Shown here one piece after another: positions 58,668 through 64,000 of a DNA stretch of 64,000 nt. Location: contig NZ_CAIWTY010000107.1 of the NCBI RefSeq assembly GCF_903915725.1, positions 1 to 64,000 on the forward strand, read 5' to 3'. Numbering within the stretch: the first letter of the stretch is position 1; each line of letters begins with the position of its first letter. Under the pieces are notes generated by a model. The model saw only the letters and a list, made by a program, of their open reading frames with translations, had not been told where the DNA came from and ran no database searches. The position numbers were made by a program, and so were the translations under genes. Source of the DNA: an uncultured Rhodopila sp. Lineage in GTDB: Bacteria; Pseudomonadota; Alphaproteobacteria; Acetobacterales; Acetobacteraceae.

Positions 58668-59162
58668 GTGCAATTGTCCACCCGGGGCCGCTATGCGGTG
58701 ATGGCCATGGCCGATCTCGCGACGCGGAGCAGCGCCGGGTATGTCGTCGCGGCGGTTTCGCTGGCGGATATCGCCGAGCGTCAGCAGCTCAGCCAATCCT
58801 ACCTGGAGCAGCTTTTCGGCAAATTGCGCCGCGCCGGGCTGGTCGGCTCCGCCCGCGGCCCGGGCGGCGGCTACCGGCTCGCCCGTCCGGCCGCGGAGAT
58901 CGCCATCGCGGACATTGTCGCCGCGGTCGATGAGCCGACGAAGGCGACGCGCTGCGATGCCGGCAGGGGCGGTTGCCTGCTCTCATCTTCCACGGGTATA
59001 GGCTCGGGGCAGTGCCTGACCCACGAGCTTTGGGTCGAACTGGGCCGGCAGATCGACCTGTTTCTCGCCGGCATCACCCTGGCGGACGTCGTCAAGGGCC
59101 GCGTCAGCGGACGTGCTGCCGCGGTGGCGCCGCTGCCGGGAGACCACGCCGGAGTTCAGTGA
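58668..59162 (+). CDS. iscR: Rrf2-family iron-sulfur regulator IscR
   Basis: A 164-residue protein from a GTG at 58668. The winged helix begins Q-L-S-T-R-G-R-Y-A-V-M-A-M-A-D-L-A and continues with I-A-E-R-Q-Q-L-S-Q-S-Y-L-E-Q-L-F and G-P-G-G-G-Y-R-L-A. The cluster region has three cysteines (R-C-D-A-G-R-G-G-C then a 12-residue gap to C-L-T-H-E-L-W), the [2Fe-2S] ligands of IscR, with a longer loop than in E. coli. It would sense Fe-S status and regulate the operon that follows 1 bp after its stop. Confidence 0.92.
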   Translation: MQLSTRGRYAVMAMADLATRSSAGYVVAAVSLADIAERQQLSQSYLEQLFGKLRRAGLVGSARGPGGGYRLARPAAEIAIADIVAAVDEPTKATRCDAGRGGCLLSSSTGIGSGQCLTHELWVELGRQIDLFLAGITLADVVKGRVSGRAAAVAPLPGDHAGVQ

Positions 59163-59163
59163 C

Positions 59164-60267
59164 ATGCCTTACCTGGATGCCAACGCGACCCAGGCGCTGC
59201 GTCCCGCCGCCCGAGCCGCTCTTGTCACCGCGCTGGAGGTAACGGGAAATCCGTCTTCGGTGCATCAGGCCGGCCGCGCTGCACGGCGCATCATGGAGGA
59301 CTCCCGCGAAGTTATTGCCCGCCGCTTCGGCGCCCGGCCGGAGGATCTGGTGTTCACCTCCGGCGGCACCGAGGCGGATGCGCTGGCGATCCACGCCATG
59401 CGCGCGCATCGGCGTCTTATTATAAGTGCGATCGAGCATGATGCGGTGCGGTCCGCGGCCGCGGGCGCCGCCGTCGTGCCGGTTGGCGCGGATGGCGTTG
59501 CCGATATGGCGGCGCTGGACGCGCTGCTTGGCGACGGGGTGCCGTCGCTGGTCTGCCTGATGCTGGCCAATAACGAGACGGGCGTCATCCAGCCGGCGCA
59601 GCAGGCCGCTTCGATCTGCCGGCGGCACGGGGCAATCCTGCACGTGGACGCGGTGCAGGCGGCGGGACGCATGCCGGTCGATCTCGCCGCACTGGCGGCG
59701 CACAGCCTGGCGATCTCCTCACACAAGCTGGGCGGACCCGCGGGCGCCGGCGCGTTGTTGCTGGCGCCGGATGCGCCGTTCGGCACAGCCTTGATTGCCG
59801 GTGGCGGGCAAGAGCGCGGGCGGCGGGGCGGGACGCCTCCCGTCGCTCTGTTCGCCGGGTTTGCCGCGGCGGCGGTTGCCGGCGCCGAGGATGATCTGGC
59901 CCGCGTCGCCGGCTTGCGCGACGCAGCCGAACGCGCGGCCGTGGCAGCCGGAGCGGTGGTCTGCGGCGATCCGGCACGGCGGCTGCCGAATACCACCTGC
60001 CTCGCGCTTCCCGGTGTGCGGGCGGATGCGCAGGTCATTGCGTTCGACCTGGAAAAGATCGCCGTCAGCGCCGGGGCGGCGTGCAGTTCGGGCAAGGTGG
60101 CCACCAGTCATGTGTTGCAGGCGATGGGCCTTGGTCCGCTGGCCGAACAGGCGATCCGGGTGTCCTTGCCGTGGCATGTGACGCAGGCTGACATCGACGC
60201 CTTCGCGGAGGCCTATCCGCGTGTTGCGGCCCGGCTGCGGTCGCCCCTGGCGACGCGCGCCGCCTGA
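59164..60267 (+). CDS. Cysteine desulfurase family protein, first copy
   Basis: A 367-residue PLP enzyme. Visible are [26 protein letters not shown], the PLP lysine in S-S-H-K-L-G-G-P and the catalytic cysteine loop S-A-G-A-A-C-S-S-G-K. It releases sulfur from cysteine for Fe-S clusters or thiolation. It sits between iscR and a second desulfurase. It is more divergent from IscS (shorter, with G-G-G-Q-E-R-G-R-R-G-G-T-P), so it may serve a different acceptor, which is inference. Confidence 0.92.
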   Translation: MPYLDANATQALRPAARAALVTALEVTGNPSSVHQAGRAARRIMEDSREVIARRFGARPEDLVFTSGGTEADALAIHAMRAHRRLIISAIEHDAVRSAAAGAAVVPVGADGVADMAALDALLGDGVPSLVCLMLANNETGVIQPAQQAASICRRHGAILHVDAVQAAGRMPVDLAALAAHSLAISSHKLGGPAGAGALLLAPDAPFGTALIAGGGQERGRRGGTPPVALFAGFAAAAVAGAEDDLARVAGLRDAAERAAVAAGAVVCGDPARRLPNTTCLALPGVRADAQVIAFDLEKIAVSAGAACSSGKVATSHVLQAMGLGPLAEQAIRVSLPWHVTQADIDAFAEAYPRVAARLRSPLATRAA

Positions 60268-60282
60268 TCCTAAGTCTCGGTG

Positions 60283-61464
60283 ATGACCGAGCCTCCGCCG
60301 CGCCCGAACCGGCCCGTCTACCTGGACAACCAGGCGACCACGCGCTGCGATCCGCGCGTGGTGGCGGCGATGCTGCCGTTCTTCACCGAGGCGTACGGCA
60401 ACCCGCACAGTGCCGAACATGTCCTCGGCCGCCGCGCCGAGGAGGCTGTCGAGCAGGCTCGCGCCCGGGTCGCCGCGCTGCTCGGCGCCGGCAGCAACGA
60501 GATCGTCTTCACCTCCGGCGCCACCGAGGCGAATAACATCGCCATCAAGGGCGCCGCCCGCTTCGCCGCCGCACAGGGCGATCCCAAGCGGCGCATCGTC
60601 ACCGTGGCGACAGAACATAAGTGCGTGTTGGAATCGGTAGCCGATCTGGCGGCCGAGGGGTTCGAGCCGGTTGTCCTGCCGGTGCGCTGCGATGGGCTGC
60701 TGGACCCGGACGTGCTACGCGCGGCGCTGGAAACCCCGACGCTGCTGGTCAGCATCATGGCGGTCAACAACGAGACCGGCGTGATCCAGGATGTTCGCGG
60801 ATTTGCCGCCATCGCCAAGGCGGCCGGGGCGCTGTTTCACACCGACCTGGCGCAGGCGGCGGGAAAGATCCCGGTCGATCTGACCGCCTGGAAGGTCGAT
60901 CTGGCGTCGGTCAGCGGGCACAAGCTGTATGGTCCCAAGGGCATCGGCACGCTGTTCGTCCGCCGCCGCCCGCGCGTGCGCCTGATGCCGCTGTTCTCTG
61001 GCGGCGGGCAGGAAAGAGGATTGCGGTCCGGCACGCTGCCGGCGCCGCTGATCGTTGGGCTGGGCACGGCGTGCGATCTCGCCGCGGCGGAGATGCCGGG
61101 CGAGGCCGAGCGCATCGCCGGCCTGCGCCGCCGCCTGCTGGATCGCCTGTCCGCCGGCATTCCGGAACTGCGGATCAATGGTAGCCTGGATGCCCGCATC
61201 GCCGGCAACCTGAACCTGACCTTTCCGGCGCGCGCCGCCGCCGCGCTGATGGCGGCCGCACCCGACCTTTGCGTTTCGACCGGATCGGCCTGTTCCTCGG
61301 CCGAGATCGAGCCGTCTTATGTGCTGCGCGCGATGGGGCTTTCCGAGCGCGAGGCCGCTTCGACCTTGCGCATCGGGATTGGACGCTTTACCTCCGCCGC
61401 CGATATCGACTACGCCGCCGCGGCGCTCGTGGCGGCGTATGCCGATGAGCCAGCCGGGGCCTGA
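60283..61464 (+). CDS. iscS: Cysteine desulfurase IscS-like, second copy
   Basis: A 393-residue enzyme. Motifs: [28 protein letters not shown], the PLP lysine in [23 protein letters not shown] and the cysteine loop S-T-G-S-A-C-S-S-A. It is the likely housekeeping sulfur donor. No iscU, hscAB or sufBCD gene follows; instead ferredoxin and mnmA do, so the operon is weighted to electron supply and tRNA thiolation. The ATG at 60283 is preferred to the GTG at 60280. Confidence 0.93.
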   Translation: MTEPPPRPNRPVYLDNQATTRCDPRVVAAMLPFFTEAYGNPHSAEHVLGRRAEEAVEQARARVAALLGAGSNEIVFTSGATEANNIAIKGAARFAAAQGDPKRRIVTVATEHKCVLESVADLAAEGFEPVVLPVRCDGLLDPDVLRAALETPTLLVSIMAVNNETGVIQDVRGFAAIAKAAGALFHTDLAQAAGKIPVDLTAWKVDLASVSGHKLYGPKGIGTLFVRRRPRVRLMPLFSGGGQERGLRSGTLPAPLIVGLGTACDLAAAEMPGEAERIAGLRRRLLDRLSAGIPELRINGSLDARIAGNLNLTFPARAAAALMAAAPDLCVSTGSACSSAEIEPSYVLRAMGLSEREAASTLRIGIGRFTSAADIDYAAAALVAAYADEPAGA

Positions 61465-61469
61465 TCCGC

Positions 61470-61799
61470 ATGCCGAAGATGACTTTCATTGATCCAAAGG
61501 GCGAACGTCGCGAGGTCGATGCGCCGCTCGGACTGTCCGTGCTGGAAATCGCCCATAAGCACGGGGTTGATATCGAAGGCGCGTGCGAAGGCTCGCTGGC
61601 CTGCTCGACCTGTCACGTCATCGTCGATGCGGCCTGGTTCAAGAAGCTGGAAACGCCGACGGAGGACGAGGAGGATATGCTCGACCTGGCGTTCGGCCTG
61701 ACCCGGACATCGCGGCTCGGCTGCCAGATCGTCATGACCGAGGCGTTGGACGGCCTGGTCGTGACGTTGCCGGCGGCGACGCGGAACGCCCAGGGGTAA
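61470..61799 (+). CDS. fdx: [2Fe-2S] ferredoxin, ISC/adrenodoxin type
   Basis: A 109-residue ferredoxin. Ligands are [13 protein letters not shown] (C-x5-C-x2-C) and a later cysteine in R-L-G-C-Q-I. The fold matches ISC-type ferredoxins that supply electrons for Fe-S assembly. It starts 6 bp after iscS and its stop is 2 bp before mnmA. Confidence 0.95.
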   Translation: MPKMTFIDPKGERREVDAPLGLSVLEIAHKHGVDIEGACEGSLACSTCHVIVDAAWFKKLETPTEDEEDMLDLAFGLTRTSRLGCQIVMTEALDGLVVTLPAATRNAQG

Positions 61800-61801
61800 G
61801 C

Positions 61802-62878
61802 ATGCGGGTTGTGGTCGCCATGTCCGGCGGCGTGGACAGCAGCGTGGTTGCCGGGCTGCTGCATGAGGCCGGGCATGAGGTCATCGGCGTCACGCTGCAA
61901 TTGTACGACCATGGCGCCGCCTCGGGCCGCAAGGGCGCCTGCTGCGCCGGCCAGGACATCCATGATGCCCGCCGCGTCGCCGATACGCTGGGGATCGCGC
62001 ATTATGTGATCGATGCGGAGGAGCGGTTCGCGAAAGCGGTGATCGCCGATTTCGCCGACAGCTATGCGGGCGGTGAAACGCCGGTGCCGTGCATCCGCTG
62101 CAACCAGACGGTGAAGTTCGGCGATCTGTCGGAGCTGGCCCGCGGCCTCGGCGCGGAACGCCTGGCGACCGGGCATTACGTCCGCCGTATCGATGGTCCC
62201 GCAGGCCCGGAACTGCATCGGGCAGCCGATGCGCAGCGGGATCAGAGCTGGTTTTTGTTTGCGACGACGCGGGCGCAGCTGGAGAGGTGCCTGTTTCCGC
62301 TCGGCGGCATGGCGGACAAGCGGGCGGTGCGCGATGTCGCGCAGCGGCTGGGGCTGGGGGTTGCCGAGAAGCCGGACAGCCAGGACATCTGCTTCGTACC
62401 GTCCGGCGACTACACGGGCGTGGTGGGACGGTTCCGCCCGGATGCGCTGGAGCCGGGCGAGATCGTCACTTCGGACGGACGCGTCGTCGGCCTCCATGAC
62501 GGTATCGGCCGCTATACGGTGGGGCAGGGCAAGCGGCTCGGCGATGCCGCGGTGGTGGCGGGGCAGCGGCAATATGTCGTCGCAACCGACCCCGGGCGGC
62601 GACGGGTGGTCATCGGTCCTCGCGATGCCGGGACGCGGACGATTCCGTTGCGGGATGTCAACTGGCTGGCGGAGGCGGGGGAGTCGTTTCGCTGCACGGT
62701 CAAACTGCGGGCGCACGACCAGTTGCGCCCGGCGACCGTTTGTACGGCGCAGGGCGAAACCACGGTCGAACTTGGCGAGCCTGCCTTGCCGGCGCCCGGA
62801 CAAGCCTGCGTGTTCTACCTCGAGGACCGGGTGCTGGGCGGTGGCATCATCGCACGACCGGAGCCGGCCAGCACCTGA
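61802..62878 (+). CDS. mnmA: tRNA-specific 2-thiouridylase MnmA
   Basis: A 358-residue enzyme that thiolates U34 of Lys, Glu and Gln tRNAs. The PP-loop is [10 protein letters not shown]. The catalytic cysteines are in P-C-I-R-C-N and D-S-Q-D-I-C-F. The C-terminal beta-barrel includes G-Q-G-K-R-L-G and Y-V-V-A-T-D. Placing mnmA directly after a cysteine desulfurase and ferredoxin fits the sulfur relay that feeds it. Confidence 0.97.
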   Translation: MRVVVAMSGGVDSSVVAGLLHEAGHEVIGVTLQLYDHGAASGRKGACCAGQDIHDARRVADTLGIAHYVIDAEERFAKAVIADFADSYAGGETPVPCIRCNQTVKFGDLSELARGLGAERLATGHYVRRIDGPAGPELHRAADAQRDQSWFLFATTRAQLERCLFPLGGMADKRAVRDVAQRLGLGVAEKPDSQDICFVPSGDYTGVVGRFRPDALEPGEIVTSDGRVVGLHDGIGRYTVGQGKRLGDAAVVAGQRQYVVATDPGRRRVVIGPRDAGTRTIPLRDVNWLAEAGESFRCTVKLRAHDQLRPATVCTAQGETTVELGEPALPAPGQACVFYLEDRVLGGGIIARPEPAST

Positions 62879-63182
62879 ATCCGATAGCGCAAAGCGGGAA
62901 TGCGATGGCCGATCGGCGGTGCGGGTTGCGTCAAAGAAAGGTGTGACACGGATTTACACCGATTAAGTCACAGATTGCACGGATCTCCCGGTGGTGCCTT
63001 GGGCGGCACGCCACCCGGTGGCCGGGACGCTGCATCGGCAGGTTTCGCGTCGGTGTAATCTGTGACTTAGTCGGTGTAAGTCTTTGTTCCACCTTGTTTT
63101 TGCTGCTGCGAGGACATGCGAACCAAGTTTCCCCGCTTGCTGCCGCCGACCTCTCCCATCTGCCAAGCATCGCCAACAAGCC
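62879..63182. other. Intergenic region with a long inverted repeat
   Basis: Between mnmA and the predicted rnpB promoter. It contains 23-bp arms with one mismatch (62954-62976 and 63057-63079) that could fold into a long hairpin, listed separately. No gene is seen. Confidence 0.6.
62954..63079. repeat. Long inverted repeat with 23-bp arms
   Basis: The left arm begins TTACACCGATTAAGTCACAG and the right arm ends CTTAGTCGGTGTAA; they are complementary except for one position (A versus G). The 80-bp interior holds further short palindromes around CCGGTGG/CCACCCGG. It may be a MITE-like element or a structured RNA. Confidence 0.7.
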
Positions 63183-63211
63183 TTGACCCCCGCACCCCAC
63201 TGGCGCACATC
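63183..63211 (+). promoter_or_regulatory. Predicted promoter of rnpB
   Basis: TTGACC at 63183-63188, a 17-bp spacer and a weak -10 CACATC at 63206-63211. The predicted start, about 63218, is exactly where the rnpB P1 helix begins. Confidence 0.45.
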
Positions 63212-63217
63212 CCGCCC

Positions 63218-63636
63218 GCCAGACAGTCGGGCGGCCGCTGCCGGCGGGTCATTCCGCCGGTGGAGGAAAGTCCGGGCTCCACGGGAATACGGTGCCGGCT
63301 AACGGCCGGCGGGGGCGACCCCAGGGACAGTGCCACAGAAAACAAACCGCCCGTGCAAGGCCGCCTTTCGGGACGGACCCCGCGGGCAAGGGCGAAACGG
63401 TGCGGCAAGAGCGCACCGCGCCCCTGGCAACAGGGGCGGCAAGGTAAACCCCACCGGGAGCAAGACCGAATAGGGGCGGCCGCGATATCCGGGATTACAG
63501 TTCCGTGATGATCGCAGGGACATTCCCGTCCCGCCGCCCGGGTTGGTCGCGTGAGGCGCACCGCGAGGTGCGTCCCAGAGGAATGGCCGTCCCGCCTCGC
63601 AAGGGCGGACAGAACCCGGCTTACAGACTGTCTGGC
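63218..63636 (+). ncRNA. rnpB: RNase P RNA (bacterial type A)
   Basis: About 419 nt. The P1 helix pairs GCCAGACAGTC (63218-63228) with GACTGTCTGGC (63626-63636). The conserved core is plain: GAGGAAAGTCCGGGCTCC near 63260, then ACAGAAA, and the 3' half GAGGAATGGCCGTC... ending A-C-A-G-A-A-C-C-C-G-G-C-T-T-A-C-A-G. It is the catalytic RNA that removes 5' leaders from pre-tRNA. A promoter-like TTGACC lies upstream. Confidence 0.95.
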
Positions 63637-63738
63637 AGCTTCCCCCGTTACCATTTATCCCCGGGTGTGCTTGTCCACCGGACCCCTGCGCGAGGCTCGT
63701 TTCAGCCCCCCATCCACAGGGTTGTCCACAGGAACGAA

Positions 63739-63754
63739 ACGCGAATATTCGCGT
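63739..63754. promoter_or_regulatory. 16-bp perfect palindrome
   Basis: ACGCGAATATTCGCGT, self-complementary over 16 bp, 103 bp after the end of rnpB. It could be a dimeric regulator site. No T-tract follows. Confidence 0.4.
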
Positions 63755-63860
63755 GATCAAGAATTGCTTTGGAGTGAATCGGCCCCCCCCCGGTAAGTGT
63801 TTGACTCACAGCGAATTTTACCCGTCCGACCGGCCAGTATAGTGGGGAATCCTTTTGACG

Positions 63861-63905
63861 GACCATGAATTCCCATGCTATCCCATGCTAACCCATGACG
63901 GACCA
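63861..63905. promoter_or_regulatory. 10-bp-phased TGGGN array (MraZ-box-like)
   Basis: Five decamers with identical phase: GACCATGAAT, TCCCATGCTA, TCCCATGCTA, ACCCATGACG, GACCATCG-. On the minus strand this reads TGGGT-N5-TGGGA-N5-TGGGA-N5-TGGTC, the pattern bound by MraZ in front of division/cell-wall clusters. A TTGACG hexamer at 63855-63860 adjoins it. Confidence 0.6.
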
Positions 63906-64000
63906 TCGTCCACCACCGGGTGCGACCGGATCTGGCCTGAATCCCCCCTCGCCAAAACCGGCTGCCGGCTTCACCGCTCGACACGAAAGGCGCACCGGTC

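Larger units (their letters stand above)
63637..64000. other. Intergenic region after rnpB, to the right edge
   Basis: Holds a 16-bp palindrome (63739-63754), TTGACT at 63801, TATAGT at 63838 and the 10-bp-phased array at 63861-63905. Several GTCCACA/ATCCACA words lie at about 63710-63732. No coding sequence could be supported before the window ends. Confidence 0.55.

Noticed and set aside
63655-63735. DnaA-box-like words (TTATCCCCG, ATCCACAGG, TTGTCCACAGG) suggesting an origin
   Set aside because: None is an exact TTATCCACA box, no AT-rich unwinding region or dnaA/hemE neighbour is present, and similar words occur by chance near rnpB.

Overview
The window is 64 kb of GC-rich bacterial chromosome, most likely from an alphaproteobacterium of the Rhodospirillales and probably the Acetobacteraceae. 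This is inferred, not measured. The reasons are high-GC codon use with many GTG and TTG starts, the metX-metW pair, the chorismate mutase/hisC/prephenate dehydrogenase block next to it, tamA-tamB, an iscR-led run of two cysteine desulfurases, ferredoxin and mnmA, and a GTTC-N7-GTTC box of the alphaproteobacterial LexA type. One RNA gene, rnpB (RNase P RNA), is clear. I saw no tRNA, rRNA, CRISPR array or intact insertion sequence.

Layout. 0-3 kb: the 3' end of a large secreted repeat protein, an FmdB-type zinc ribbon and a DUF123 (GIY-YIG-like) gene. 3-10.4 kb: an accessory block with an intact MbcA/RES toxin-antitoxin pair, a MazF/PemK remnant, a second Xre/RES pair whose toxin carries two frameshifts, a DUF4160/DUF2442 pair (stop codon in one, a 60-bp in-frame duplication in the other), a small gene split by TAG, and a solitary 1178-residue restriction-modification fusion. 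10.5-17 kb: an ABC-F ATPase, two aldo/keto reductases, a short-chain dehydrogenase and a lipoprotein hydrolase. 17-27.4 kb: a Phd antitoxin with a broken PIN toxin, katG, a third aldo/keto reductase, two paralogous secreted alpha/beta hydrolases (plus the tail of a third) and a Tat-exported serine hydrolase.

27.4-33.6 kb: a LysR regulator, gshA, rsmE, ubiA, a probable ETF-beta lysine methyltransferase and a periplasmic DUF2125-like protein. 33.6-35.9 kb: an AT-richer island with an orphan antitoxin and an unrecognised membrane protein. 35.9-41.7 kb: aromatic amino-acid genes (minus strand) facing metX-metW-tonB (plus strand). 41.9-47.6 kb: a SnoaL-like protein, a methyltransferase divergent from gloB, a GST, and a two-gene radical SAM/DUF4130 DNA-repair operon whose predicted promoter lies in a LexA box. 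47.7-54.6 kb: tamA-tamB and an acyltransferase. 54.9-58 kb: tyrS divergent from anmK, and a hydrolase. 58.7-62.9 kb: iscR, two cysteine desulfurases, ferredoxin and mnmA, which read as a sulfur-mobilisation and tRNA-thiolation operon. 63.2-64 kb: rnpB, then a 10-bp-phased TGGGN array matching MraZ boxes, suggesting that the division/cell-wall cluster begins just past the right edge.

The most striking signals are the LexA-boxed, apparently leaderless repair operon, the cluster of decayed toxin-antitoxin genes beside a solitary restriction-modification enzyme, the phased MraZ-like array, and a family of dispersed intergenic palindromes. I found no clearly new multi-gene system. The radical SAM/DUF4130 operon is the best candidate for uncharacterised biology.
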